DNA of 64,000 nt from Bacteroidaceae bacterium (lineage in GTDB: Bacteria; Bacteroidota; Bacteroidia; Bacteroidales; Bacteroidaceae), in contig JAEEGS010000016.1 in the NCBI GenBank assembly GCA_016280445.1, positions 41,351 to 105,350 on the forward strand, given 5' to 3'. Below are positions 35,390 to 44,631 of the stretch, piece after piece (the stretch's first letter is position 1; each line of letters starts with the position of its first letter). A program made the translations under genes and the position numbers. The notes under the pieces are model-generated. The model had not been told where the DNA came from, made no database searches, and saw only the letters and a program-made list of their open reading frames with translations.

Positions 35390-37609
35390 TTATCGTGCCA
35401 CATGCTTCACCCCTTTCACCATGGCCAATTTCTTGATGAGTTGTGTCAACTGATTTTGGTCATCAATCATCACCGTCAATGTGCCAGAGAAAAGTCCATC
35501 CTCCGATGATTGAATGCTGATGCCGCGCAACATCACGTTCTTCTCCTTATTGATGACGGAGGTGATGTTGTTGACGATACCAATGTCGTCATGTCCCACC
35601 ACATGGAGTGTCACAGGATATTGCTTGGAACCCTTGCCTGCCCATCGTGCACGAAGCACACGATAAGCCATCTTTTCTTTGAGCAAGGCAGCATTGGGAC
35701 AATCCTGACGATGCACTTTGATGCCTCGATTGATGGTCACGAAACCAAACACATCATCACCATAAATGGGATTGCAGCACTTGGCCAGACTATAGTCAAC
35801 ACCTTTCAGGTTATTGTCTAGCACCAACACATCTGTATTCCCCTGTGCATGGTCATCCTGCACCGTCACCACATAGCCATCAGCACTACGCTGTTCGGTG
35901 GAGAAAGCATTGGGATTGGCGTCTCGTTCCTGCAATTCCAAATACTGCTCTATCACGGTGTTCACGTCAAGCACTTCCTCTGCAATAGCCTTATAGAATT
36001 CTGTCACATGCTTGTAACCCATCCGTTTGATAAGGCGCATCATCAAAGATTCTTCCGGTTCAATCTTCTTATTCTTGAACTTCCGCTCCAGCGCCTCCTT
36101 GGCAAAGGTGGACACCTGCATTTCCTGTTCTGTGAGTGACTGGCGAATCTTTGCCCTGGCTTTTGGCGTAACGGCAATATTCAGCCAATCGCGCTTAGGC
36201 AATTGCTTTTGCGAGGTGAGAATCTCCACTTGGTCGCCACTCTGCAACTTCGTTCGAATATGCACATTCTTCCCGTTCACCTTGCCGCCCGTGCAATGGG
36301 CACCCACATTCGTATGAATCTGGAAGGCAAAATCAAGTACCGTTGCTCCTTTCGGCAGTTTGAAAAGGTCACCCTTGGGGGTAAAGACAAACACCTCGTC
36401 GCTGTAGAGGTCCACCTTGAAACGATTCACCAACTGTTCGTCACTCTCGGTGTGGTTCTCCAAAGCCGAACGAATGTCCTCCAGCCAGTCTTCCAATTTG
36501 CCGCCGCTGTCCTTCACACCCTTATAGCGCCAGTGAGCCGCCAAACCATGTTCCGCAATCTCGTCCATCCGTTCTGTACGAATCTGAACCTCAACCCACT
36601 TGCCCTCGGGTCCCATCACCGTAATGTGCAACGATTCATAACCATTCGATTTCGGAACAGAAAGCCAATCGCGCAACCGTTTCGGATTGGGACGATACAT
36701 GTCTGTCACAATACTAAACACTTGCCAGCAGTCTTGTTTCTCTTTTGCTGGTTCCGAATCCAAAATGACACGGATGGCAAACAAGTCATAGATGCCCTCA
36801 AATTTGCATCTCTGCTTCTTCATCTTCTGCCAAATGGAGTGAATGGACTTGGTACGTCCCTTGATATGGAATTTCAGACCTGCGGCCTTCAGTTTGTCCT
36901 CAACAGGGGCGATGAAATTAGCGATGTAACGGTCACGGGCTGCACGGGTCTCATTCAGTTTCTCCTTAATCATATAGAAGACATCTGGCTCCAAATACTT
37001 CAGCGATAAGTCTTCCAACTCCCTCTTAATCAAATACAAGCCCAACTTATGTGCCAAAGGGGCATAGAGATGAGCCGCTTCGGTCGCCACACGAGTACGT
37101 TCTTCGACATTCCCCTTATCCTTGATTTGACGCATCAAGTTCACACGGTCAGCAATGATGATGAAGATAACCCGCATGTCCTCAGCAAACGACAACAAGA
37201 GGTCACGGAAATTCTCCGTCTCAATCGAAGGATTCTTTGCATAGAGCTGCTGTACACGCAAAATGCCACGAATGATATGCGCAACATCGTCACCAAACTC
37301 CCGCTCCACCTCCTCCATCTTCACCAGACCGATGGACACACAGTCGTGCAAAAGGATGCTCACAATCGATGCACGGTTCAGTCCAATCTCCTCCACCGTG
37401 ATGACCGCCGTCTGAAGGTCGAACAAAATCGGATTCAATCCAAATTGGTCGCGATGCAAAACTTCCGTTTCCACGGCTCGGAATAATATTTCCTTGATTT
37501 TGTGGAAATCGTCAGGATTCAGTACCTCGGCCACCAAGCCTTGCAACTTTTTCACCGTGGCCAGCACTTCCTGTTGTTCGTCATGATTCAGAATTGCCAA
37601 ATCTTCCAT
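35390..37609 (-). CDS. relA: RelA-type (p)ppGpp synthetase with degenerate hydrolase domain
   Basis: RSH stringent-response enzyme of 739 residues from the ATG at 37609; the frame opens 48 nt earlier, but that part overlaps the promoter. Domains: HD-like (about 20-190), synthetase (about 220-370; GRTKSIHSIWQKM, PKSNGYESLH, EVQIRTERMDEIAEHG), TGS (about 395-460), helical, and ACT (about 660-735). The hydrolase site reads LLHDCVSIG instead of the usual HDxxED, and the upstream catalytic His is replaced by Phe (NPILFDLQ), so ppGpp hydrolysis is probably lost. The synthetase looks intact. Confidence 0.92.
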   Translation of the reverse strand: MEDLAILNHDEQQEVLATVKKLQGLVAEVLNPDDFHKIKEILFRAVETEVLHRDQFGLNPILFDLQTAVITVEEIGLNRASIVSILLHDCVSIGLVKMEEVEREFGDDVAHIIRGILRVQQLYAKNPSIETENFRDLLLSFAEDMRVIFIIIADRVNLMRQIKDKGNVEERTRVATEAAHLYAPLAHKLGLYLIKRELEDLSLKYLEPDVFYMIKEKLNETRAARDRYIANFIAPVEDKLKAAGLKFHIKGRTKSIHSIWQKMKKQRCKFEGIYDLFAIRVILDSEPAKEKQDCWQVFSIVTDMYRPNPKRLRDWLSVPKSNGYESLHITVMGPEGKWVEVQIRTERMDEIAEHGLAAHWRYKGVKDSGGKLEDWLEDIRSALENHTESDEQLVNRFKVDLYSDEVFVFTPKGDLFKLPKGATVLDFAFQIHTNVGAHCTGGKVNGKNVHIRTKLQSGDQVEILTSQKQLPKRDWLNIAVTPKARAKIRQSLTEQEMQVSTFAKEALERKFKNKKIEPEESLMMRLIKRMGYKHVTEFYKAIAEEVLDVNTVIEQYLELQERDANPNAFSTEQRSADGYVVTVQDDHAQGNTDVLVLDNNLKGVDYSLAKCCNPIYGDDVFGFVTINRGIKVHRQDCPNAALLKEKMAYRVLRARWAGKGSKQYPVTLHVVGHDDIGIVNNITSVINKEKNVMLRGISIQSSEDGLFSGTLTVMIDDQNQLTQLIKKLAMVKGVKHVAR

Positions 37610-37627
37610 GTATGAGAATCTTTTTTG

Positions 37628-37658
37628 CAAAGGTACAACTTCACAGACAAATAGCAAA
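37628..37658 (-). promoter_or_regulatory. relA promoter
   Basis: On the minus strand TTTG (37655-37658), a 19-bp spacer and TACCTTTG (37628-37635). The expected start of transcription lies 10-15 nt before the ATG at 37609, which excludes the longer reading frame start. Confidence 0.8.
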
Positions 37659-37693
37659 ATTATCCTGCCTTTTTCAACTTTTCTCCCTTATTC

Positions 37694-37724
37694 TTGGCGG
37701 TTCGGAAAAAGTTGCCTACATTTG
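37694..37724 (+). promoter_or_regulatory. uxaC promoter
   Basis: TTGG (37694-37697), 19-bp spacer, TACATTTG (37717-37724); 57 bp upstream of the uxaC ATG. It lies back to back with the relA promoter. Confidence 0.65.
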
Positions 37725-37781
37725 CAACACATGTGGTTTGACGAACAATTCTTACACACTAACAAATAAAAACAAACATTT

Positions 37782-39200
37782 ATGAAACCTTTTATGGACG
37801 ACAACTTCCTGCTGCAAAGCGAAACTGCACAGAAGTTGTATCACGAGCATGCGGCCAAGATGCCGATTATTGACTACCACTGTCATTTGGTGCCACAGAT
37901 GGTGGCTGAAAACAAACGCTTCGAATCCATCACACAGATTTGGCTGGGTGGCGACCACTACAAATGGAGAGCCATGCGCTCAAACGGTGTGAATGAGCGT
38001 TTCTGCACAGGAAAAGACACTTCCGACTGGGAAAAGTTCGAGAAGTGGGCAGAAACGGTACCCTACACATTCCGTAATCCACTTTACCACTGGACACACC
38101 TGGAACTGAAGACCGCCTTCGGCATCAACAAGACCTTGAATCCAGAGAATGCTCGCGAGATCTTCGACGAGTGCAACGAACAAATCAAGAACGACCCGAA
38201 ATTTACCCCACGCGGGTTGATGAAACACTACAACGTGGAGACGGTTTGTACCACCGATGACCCCGTGGATTCTCTCGAATATCACAAGCAGGTGGCTGCT
38301 GACCCCACCATGGAGACCAAGATGCTCCCAACATGGCGTCCCGACAAGGCGATGGCGGTGGAAGTGCCTGCTAACTTCAAGGCATACGTGGACAAACTCT
38401 CTGAAGCGAGTGGCAAAACCATCAACGGTTTCAACGACTATATCGATGCCATCCAATCACGTCACGACTTCTTCGCTTCCATGGGTTGCAAATTGAGCGA
38501 CCACGGCATCGAGGAGTTCTATGCTGAGGACTATACGGATGCAGAAGTGAAAGCCATCTTCGACAAGGTGTATGGCGGTAAGGCTTTGACCCAAGAAGAG
38601 ATTCTGAAGTTCAAGTCTGCCATGATGTACATTTTCGGAGTACAAGATGCAGAGGCTGGTTGGGCACAGCAGTTCCACTATGGTGCCATCCGCGACAACA
38701 ACTCAAAGATGTTCAAGCAGTTGGGTCCAGACACAGGTTTCGACTCTATCGGCGAGTTCAACACCGCCAAGAAGTGTTCGAAGTTCCTCGACCGCCTGAA
38801 TGCAGAAGGTAAATTGGCAAAGACCATCCTCTACAACCTCAACCCCTGCGCCAACGAAGTGCTGGCCACCATGCTGGGCAACTTCCAGGATGGCTCTTGC
38901 CCTGGTAAGATTCAATGGGGTTCAGGATGGTGGTTCCTCGACCAGAAAGACGGCATGACCAAACAGATGAACGCACTTTCACTCCTCGGTCTGTTGAGCC
39001 GATTCGTGGGCATGCTCACCGACTCACGTTCTTTCCTCTCCTATCCTCGTCACGAGTATTTCCGCCGCATCCTTTGCAACCTTGTTGCCACCGACATCGA
39101 GAACGGCGAAGTGCCTTACACGGGATATGAGGCAGCACGTGTCAATCAGATGATTGAGGACATCTCCTACAACAACGCAAAGAACTACTTCCAGTTCTAA
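37782..39200 (+). CDS. uxaC: Glucuronate (uronate) isomerase
   Basis: Converts D-glucuronate to D-fructuronate (and D-galacturonate to D-tagaturonate), the first step of hexuronate catabolism. Amidohydrolase-fold signatures: IIDYHCHLVPQ near the N-terminus, TTDDPVDSLEYH, LPTWRPDKA, and WWFLDQKDGMTKQMN ... MLTDSRSFLSYPRHEYFRR near the C-terminus. The 472 residues match the family. No other hexuronate genes adjoin it. The secreted GH30 at 7.4 kb may supply glucuronate-bearing oligosaccharides. A 7-bp repeat run follows the stop. Confidence 0.96.
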   Translation: MKPFMDDNFLLQSETAQKLYHEHAAKMPIIDYHCHLVPQMVAENKRFESITQIWLGGDHYKWRAMRSNGVNERFCTGKDTSDWEKFEKWAETVPYTFRNPLYHWTHLELKTAFGINKTLNPENAREIFDECNEQIKNDPKFTPRGLMKHYNVETVCTTDDPVDSLEYHKQVAADPTMETKMLPTWRPDKAMAVEVPANFKAYVDKLSEASGKTINGFNDYIDAIQSRHDFFASMGCKLSDHGIEEFYAEDYTDAEVKAIFDKVYGGKALTQEEILKFKSAMMYIFGVQDAEAGWAQQFHYGAIRDNNSKMFKQLGPDTGFDSIGEFNTAKKCSKFLDRLNAEGKLAKTILYNLNPCANEVLATMLGNFQDGSCPGKIQWGSGWWFLDQKDGMTKQMNALSLLGLLSRFVGMLTDSRSFLSYPRHEYFRRILCNLVATDIENGEVPYTGYEAARVNQMIEDISYNNAKNYFQF

Positions 39201-39217
39201 TCAGCTCCTCCAAACCG

Positions 39218-39252
39218 TAAACTTTAAACTTTAAACTTTAAACTTTAAACTT
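39218..39252. repeat. Five tandem TAAACTT heptamers
   Basis: Five perfect copies fill 39218-39252 and end 4 nt before the start codon of the next gene. Copy number could vary by slippage and change the spacing of the leader, but the unit is not in the coding sequence. Confidence 0.9.
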
Positions 39253-39256
39253 TACA

Positions 39257-39979
39257 TTGTCCACTCCCGACTTTCGTTTCAAACAATTCATCATCCGTCA
39301 CGACCGTTCAGCCATGAAGGTCGGGACGGATGGTGTTTTGCTTGGGGCGTGGGCAAGACTTCCTCAAAACGAAGGAAAAATATCGTCTCCCAACGTATTG
39401 GATGTGGGCACAGGAACAGGGCTCATTGCCTTGATGCTGGCACAGCGATTTCCCGACACAAAAATTGAAGGGATTGACATTGACGAAGCCTCTCTTGAAC
39501 AGGCAAAAGAGAACGTCGAAAATTCTATTTTCAACGCACAAATCACGCTAAAAAAACAAGACTTTTCAAACCTCGACTCATTCTCTAATCAATATCATTT
39601 AATCATTTCAAATCCACCTTTTTACACAGAAGAAACTTTAGGAGGGAATCCTGCAAGGGACAGGGCACGTCATGCCACTTCTCTACCCTTCGAAATTTTA
39701 GTTTCCAACGTGGCAAAATTGTTGACTGAAAACGGACTTTTCAGTGTTATCATTCCTCACCAAAGTGCGGCCGATTTTATCAGCATTTGCGTTGCGAACA
39801 GACTCTATCTGACACGCCGTCTGAACATCCGTTCCACGGAAAGAAAAAACTTCAACCGTGTCCTGTTGGAGTTCAGCACTTCCATTCAACCAGCAGAGAC
39901 GAACACCTTGACGCTCTACGACGCCAACAACAACCGTTCTCCCGAATACGCACAACTGACTAAAGATTTTTATCTATGA
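39257..39979 (+). CDS. trmN6: tRNA1(Val) (adenine37-N6)-methyltransferase-like protein, TTG start
   Basis: Class I SAM-dependent methyltransferase modifying A37 of tRNA-Val. The N-terminal block FRFKQFIIRHDRSAMKVGTD is diagnostic of the TrmN6/YfiC family, followed by the SAM-binding LDVGTGTGLIALMLA and the catalytic NPPF motif (SNPPFYTEETL). The only start before the conserved block is TTG at 39257 (giving S-T-P-D-F-R-F); an in-frame stop lies shortly upstream, within the heptamer repeats. Length 240 is typical. The stop overlaps the start of the next gene (ATGA). Confidence 0.9.
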   Translation: MSTPDFRFKQFIIRHDRSAMKVGTDGVLLGAWARLPQNEGKISSPNVLDVGTGTGLIALMLAQRFPDTKIEGIDIDEASLEQAKENVENSIFNAQITLKKQDFSNLDSFSNQYHLIISNPPFYTEETLGGNPARDRARHATSLPFEILVSNVAKLLTENGLFSVIIPHQSAADFISICVANRLYLTRRLNIRSTERKNFNRVLLEFSTSIQPAETNTLTLYDANNNRSPEYAQLTKDFYL

Positions 39980-40512
39980 ACTATCAAGCAATCATCGACA
40001 AATACTACCCCGAAGAGAACGAACTGAAGCACATACTGATGATGCACAGTCGGAGTGTGGCCGACAAGGCATTGGCCATCGTGGACCGTCACCCCGAACT
40101 GAAAGCAGACCGCCAGTTTGTGGAAGAAGCCGCCATGTTGCACGACATCGGCATTTTCCGCTGCAACGCTGCGGGTATCCAATGTTTCGGTACAGAGCCG
40201 TACATCTGTCACGGAACCATCGGAGCAGAGTTGCTTCGGGCAGAAGGGTTCCCACGGCATGCGCGAGTGTGTGAACGGCATACAGGCGCAGGACTTTCAC
40301 TCCAAGAAATCGTACAACAGAATCTACCCATCCCACACCACGATTTGCTGCCCGAAACCGTGGAAGAGAAACTGGTCTGCTATGCCGACAAATTCTTTTC
40401 CAAAACCAGACTGACCACCGAAAAGACGTTAGAACAAGCCATCCATTCTCTCGCAAAATTTGGCGATGAAGGTGTGGATAGATTCGTTAAATGGTCTAAA
40501 ATGTTCGGGTGA
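39976..40512 (+). CDS. HD-domain phosphohydrolase
   Basis: A 178-residue cytoplasmic protein with an HD fold: metal-binding His in MMHSRSV, HD in AMLHDIG, then His in CHGTIGAELL and a further His in CERHTGAGL. It resembles the small HDIG proteins of the YqeK/HDIG type, acting on nucleotides or phosphoesters. It is translationally coupled to trmN6 (4-nt overlap), which may indicate an RNA or nucleotide metabolic role. The substrate cannot be told. Confidence 0.8.
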   Translation: MNYQAIIDKYYPEENELKHILMMHSRSVADKALAIVDRHPELKADRQFVEEAAMLHDIGIFRCNAAGIQCFGTEPYICHGTIGAELLRAEGFPRHARVCERHTGAGLSLQEIVQQNLPIPHHDLLPETVEEKLVCYADKFFSKTRLTTEKTLEQAIHSLAKFGDEGVDRFVKWSKMFG

Positions 40513-40559
40513 TTAGTATTTATTAAAATAAATATTCCCCATTTTCCAAAGAAAAATCG

Positions 40560-40567
40560 TACCTTTG
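40560..40567 (+). promoter_or_regulatory. -7 box very close to the lptD start
   Basis: TACCTTTG ends only 10 nt before the ATG at 40578. If transcription starts 4-7 nt after the box, the mRNA leader would be about 5 nt, nearly leaderless. The -33 element is weak. Confidence 0.55.
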
Positions 40568-40577
40568 CCGCCGTTTT

Positions 40578-43502
40578 ATGAAGGGACAAAGGTTTATTGC
40601 GTCGTTGCTGGTACTCATCACCGTGCTCTCGACGACGGCTTTCAACAATCCATTGGTCGGCAGATACTATCGCTCTGTCGGCCATCATGCTGTTGACAGC
40701 ACCGGCCAAGATGCCACTTTGACCGACACCACCACCAAGACGCTCGCCACCGACAGCATCATGGAGGCAGACAGCACGACCGCCATGATGTCAGAGACCG
40801 ATTCCCTCCTATTGAACTTGGACTCTCTCAAGGCTATTTTTGACCGAGAGCACGGCATACAATCCCCCACCACATCGGGCGCCACACAATGGAACGACAG
40901 TATCGCTGCTGTAGAAGATTCCATTAGCCGTTCACGGAGAAAGAGCGCTCTGGATGCGCCCGTGATGTATGAGGCCAAAGACTCCATGACCTTCTTCATG
41001 GACACAAAAAATGCCTTTCTCTACGGACAAGCGAATGTCAAGTATCAAAACATAGAACTGACATCGGAGAACATCCGCATGAACATGGACAGTTCCACAG
41101 TCTATGCGATGTACGGACTCGACTCCATCGGCAACAAATATGGCACCCCCGTCTTCAAGGAGGGAGGCGATGAATACAAGTCTGAGACGATGTCGTACAA
41201 CTTCGACACCAAGAAAGGTTTCATCACCAACATTTATACGGCACAACAAGAAGGTTTCCTCACTTCGGAAGAATCGAAAAAAGGTGCGGATGGCGAGTAT
41301 TACTTGCGAGGAGGTACCTACACCACGTGTGACGAAGAGCATCCTCACTTCTACATCCGTATGTCAAGGGCGAAAGTGCGTCCCGGCAAGAACGTATTCT
41401 CCGGTCCTGCATGGCTCGTGGTGGAAGATGTGCCTTTGCCATTGGCCATCCCATTCGCTTATTTCCCCATCACCAGCACCTACTCCAGCGGTTTCATCAT
41501 GCCCACCTATGGTGATGAGTTCAGTCGTGGCTTCTACTTGCGCGATGGCGGTTACTATTTTGCCATCAGCGACTACATGGACTTGAAGGTGACGGGCGAA
41601 ATCTTCACGAAAGGATCATGGGGTATCGGTACGCAGACCACCTACAAGAAGCGATATAAATACAGCGGCAACTTCTATTTCAACTATCAGGTGACGAAGG
41701 AGGGCGAGAAGAACATGCCCGACTATTCTGTGACGAAGAACTTCAAGGTGCAATGGAGCCACAGAACAGACCCGAAGGCTTCGCCGAACAGTTCGTTCTC
41801 CGCCAGTGTGAACTTTGCCACACAGTCGTACGAGAAGAAAAACCTCTCCTCGCTCTACAACCCGACATCGTATTCACAGAGTACACGAACCTCTTCGGTC
41901 AGCTACTCCCACAACTTCACCAAGATCGGTCTGTCGATGTCCAGTTCGTTCAACATCTCGCAGAACATGCGCGACTCTACCATCGCCCTCCAGTTGCCAT
42001 CCCTCTCCCTGTCGTTGTCGAAGTTCTATCCTTTCAAGCGTAAACACGCAGTGGGAAAAGAGCGTTGGTATGAGAAAATCAGCCTGCGTTACACGGGAAC
42101 ACTCTCCAACTCCATCAACACCAAGGAAGATCGTCTCCTGAAGTCGTCGCTCATCAAGGACTGGAAGAATGGCATGAAGCACAGCATACCTGTCTCTGCT
42201 TCGTTCAACATTCTGAAATACATCAATGTCACCCCTTCGCTGAACTATTCAGAACGTTGGTACACCAACAAAATCATGCAGGCATGGGATGTTGACAAGC
42301 AGAAAGTGACACGCGACACCATCTATGGATTCAACCGAGTGTTCGATTACAACCTGTCGCTGTCTGCCAACACGAAACTCTATGGTATGTACAAGCCCAG
42401 CCCTAAAGTGTTTGGCAAAAAGTTGCAGATGGTTCGTCACGTCTTCTCACCTTCTGTCAGTTTCACCTATGCGCCAGACTTTGGCGAGGACAGATGGGGC
42501 TACTGGAAAAGTTACACGAAGACTGACGAAGAAGGAAACGTTTCACTCGTGAGGTACTCTCCCTATACTGGTGCACTTTATGGCGTGCCATCAGCCGGCA
42601 AGACAGGTTCCTTCTCTTTCGACATCTCTAACAACATCGAGGCCAAGATCAAAGACCGGAATGACTCCATCAAGAAAATCAGCATCATCGACGAGTTAGG
42701 CGCGTCTCTCTCTTACAATATGGCGGCAAAACGGCAACCGTGGTCAAACCTCAACACCCGACTGCGTCTGAAATGGGGAAAGGCCACCTTCAACATGAAC
42801 GCCACCTTCATGACCTACGCCTACGAGTTCGACCAGAAAGGAAATGTGGTGGTGGGCAACCGTACCGAGTGGTCATACGGCCGATGGGGACGTTTCCAAG
42901 GCATGTCGAAGAACCTCTCCTATACGTTCAACAACCAAAGTTTCAGGAAATTCAAAGAGAGCATCATGCGGCTGTTCGGACATGGCAAAGACCTGGAAGA
43001 TGAGGACATCGACATCACCGAAGACGAAGATGACCCCAACGACCTGGAGACGAACATAGACGACCCCAACAAGAAGCCACTGAAGGAAGGAGGCTCTGAC
43101 GACGGACTGGATGCTGACGGCTACATGAAGTTCCAGATGCCCTGGTCTTTCTCCATTTCCTATGGTATCACCATGGCAGAAGACCGCAGCAAGGACATCA
43201 ACATCAAGACCATGCGCTACCCCTACTCGTTCACACAAAACCTGAACTTCTCGGGTAACCTGAAACTGTCAAGCAACTGGAACTGCAATTTCGCCTCTGG
43301 ATGGGACTTCAACGCCAAGAAAATCTCCATGACCACGGTGAATATCTCGCGCGATATGCACTGTTTCAACATCTCATGCGGATTGGTGTTCGGCCTATTC
43401 ACCAGTTACCACATCTCGCTCCGCGCCAATGCAAGCACCCTCACCGACGCGCTCAAGTATGACAAGAAATCCAGTTATTCGAGCACGATCCAATGGTATT
43501 AG
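40578..43502 (+). CDS. lptD: LptD-like LPS assembly outer-membrane protein
   Basis: 974 residues: signal peptide (1-22), a Ser/Asp/Thr-rich linker, an OstA/LptA-like beta-jellyroll (about 125-250; KNAFLYGQANVKYQNIELTS, EYKSETMSYNFDTKKGFI) and a large C-terminal beta-barrel (about 290-974) with many aromatic-ended strands. It would insert lipopolysaccharide into the outer leaflet. The motif GPAWLVVEDVPLPLAIPFAY is typical of Bacteroidetes LptD. An acidic insert (EDEDIDITEDEDDPND) lies at about residues 811-826. The Cys pairs of the E. coli protein are not evident. An 8-bp repeat run follows the stop. Confidence 0.88.
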   Translation: MKGQRFIASLLVLITVLSTTAFNNPLVGRYYRSVGHHAVDSTGQDATLTDTTTKTLATDSIMEADSTTAMMSETDSLLLNLDSLKAIFDREHGIQSPTTSGATQWNDSIAAVEDSISRSRRKSALDAPVMYEAKDSMTFFMDTKNAFLYGQANVKYQNIELTSENIRMNMDSSTVYAMYGLDSIGNKYGTPVFKEGGDEYKSETMSYNFDTKKGFITNIYTAQQEGFLTSEESKKGADGEYYLRGGTYTTCDEEHPHFYIRMSRAKVRPGKNVFSGPAWLVVEDVPLPLAIPFAYFPITSTYSSGFIMPTYGDEFSRGFYLRDGGYYFAISDYMDLKVTGEIFTKGSWGIGTQTTYKKRYKYSGNFYFNYQVTKEGEKNMPDYSVTKNFKVQWSHRTDPKASPNSSFSASVNFATQSYEKKNLSSLYNPTSYSQSTRTSSVSYSHNFTKIGLSMSSSFNISQNMRDSTIALQLPSLSLSLSKFYPFKRKHAVGKERWYEKISLRYTGTLSNSINTKEDRLLKSSLIKDWKNGMKHSIPVSASFNILKYINVTPSLNYSERWYTNKIMQAWDVDKQKVTRDTIYGFNRVFDYNLSLSANTKLYGMYKPSPKVFGKKLQMVRHVFSPSVSFTYAPDFGEDRWGYWKSYTKTDEEGNVSLVRYSPYTGALYGVPSAGKTGSFSFDISNNIEAKIKDRNDSIKKISIIDELGASLSYNMAAKRQPWSNLNTRLRLKWGKATFNMNATFMTYAYEFDQKGNVVVGNRTEWSYGRWGRFQGMSKNLSYTFNNQSFRKFKESIMRLFGHGKDLEDEDIDITEDEDDPNDLETNIDDPNKKPLKEGGSDDGLDADGYMKFQMPWSFSISYGITMAEDRSKDINIKTMRYPYSFTQNLNFSGNLKLSSNWNCNFASGWDFNAKKISMTTVNISRDMHCFNISCGLVFGLFTSYHISLRANASTLTDALKYDKKSSYSSTIQWY

Positions 43503-43587
43503 AAAAATTGAAAAATTGAAAAATTGAAAAATTGAAGAGTTGAAGAACCTTTAGCTCGACGAAGTCAATTGAAAAATTGAAAAATTG
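43503..43587. repeat. AAAAATTG octamer runs before ruvX
   Basis: Four perfect 8-bp copies (43503-43534), degenerate copies, then two more (43572-43587) just before the ruvX ATG at 43593. Between them lies TTAGCTCGACGAAGTCAATT, a word found inverted near 58104-58126 and in part at 59850 and 60264. Confidence 0.85.
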
Positions 43588-43592
43588 AAGTT

Positions 43593-44012
43593 ATGGCAAG
43601 GATTCTCGCAATAGATTATGGGAAAAAGCGCACGGGCATCGCAGTGACGGACACGCTACAGATGATTGCCAACGGGCTGACCACGGTGGACACCAAGGAT
43701 TTGGAGAAGTTCATCGCGGACTATCTGTCACAGGAGGATGTGTGCACCATCGTCGTGGGAAAACCCACACAACTGAACGGCGAGAACAGCGAAAACATGA
43801 AACGGATTGAACCGTTCTTCAACCGCCTCAAGAAGATGTATCCCAACAAGGAGATTGTCTACTACGACGAACGCTTCACCTCGGTGCTGGCCCATCAGGC
43901 CATGCTTCAAAGTGGCATCGGAAAGAAAGCACGACAAGACAAAGCACTCGTCGATAAAATTAGTGCCACCATCATTCTCGAAGATTACCTACAAAGTAAA
44001 AATAAATTGTAA
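43593..44012 (+). CDS. ruvX: YqgF/RuvX family protein (Holliday junction resolvase-like, rRNA maturation)
   Basis: RNase H-fold protein of 139 residues; the family is annotated as a Holliday junction resolvase and in E. coli is tied to pre-16S rRNA 5' processing. Signatures: ILAIDYGKKRTGIAV (first catalytic Asp), VVGKPTQLNGE, YYDERFTSVLA (Glu) and DKISATIILEDYL (third Asp). Start set by the ATG after the repeat run. def follows 28 nt downstream, probably in the same operon. Confidence 0.95.
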   Translation: MARILAIDYGKKRTGIAVTDTLQMIANGLTTVDTKDLEKFIADYLSQEDVCTIVVGKPTQLNGENSENMKRIEPFFNRLKKMYPNKEIVYYDERFTSVLAHQAMLQSGIGKKARQDKALVDKISATIILEDYLQSKNKL

Positions 44013-44040
44013 ATCCTAAATTGTCAAATCACCAATACAC

Positions 44041-44601
44041 ATGATTCTTCCCATGTACATATTCGGCCAGCCCGTGCTCCGCAAGACTGCCGAGGAAATA
44101 GATTTCGAGGCATATCCAAACCTCAAGGAACTCATTGCCAACATGTTCGAAACACTTCAGCGTTCTGAGGGCGTTGGCTTGGCTGCTCCACAGGTGGGTC
44201 TGCCCATCCGTTTGTTCATCATCGACCTCGATGTCATCTCTGACGATGAACCACAATACAAGGGGTATCTCCACACGTTCATCAACCCTGAGATTATCGA
44301 GGAAAGCGATGAGACCGTCTCCATGTCTGAAGGCTGCCTCTCCATCCCAGGCATCAACGAGAGTGTGAAACGCCCGGCCAAAGTGCTGGTCAACTACATT
44401 GACGAGAATGGCGAGGAACAGGAACGTTGGCTCGAAGGCTTTGAGGCACGTGTGTTCCAACATGAGTACGACCATCTTGATGGCAAGATGTTCGTTGATC
44501 GCCTCTCTCCATTCCGCAAGCAGATGATCAAGTCCAAGCTCATTGCCATGACTAAAGGCAAATTCTCTGCCCACTACAAGTGCAAGGCAAACAGAGGATA
44601 G
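44041..44601 (+). CDS. def: Peptide deformylase
   Basis: Removes the formyl group from nascent N-terminal methionine. All three motifs are present: GVGLAAPQVG, EGCLS (metal-ligand Cys) and QHEYDHLDGKMFVDRL (His ligands and catalytic Glu). 186 residues, cytoplasmic. An alternative start is the Met at residue 5 (MYIFGQPVLR). It lies between ruvX and a secreted TPR-protein gene, an order common in Bacteroidales. Confidence 0.97.
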   Translation: MILPMYIFGQPVLRKTAEEIDFEAYPNLKELIANMFETLQRSEGVGLAAPQVGLPIRLFIIDLDVISDDEPQYKGYLHTFINPEIIEESDETVSMSEGCLSIPGINESVKRPAKVLVNYIDENGEEQERWLEGFEARVFQHEYDHLDGKMFVDRLSPFRKQMIKSKLIAMTKGKFSAHYKCKANRG

Positions 44602-44631
44602 TCAAAAGGTCTTTTGAAAGGGAGCAAGGTC

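Noticed and set aside
37610..37657. Longer N-terminus of RelA
   Set aside because: It overlaps the relA promoter, and the family start fits the ATG at 37609.
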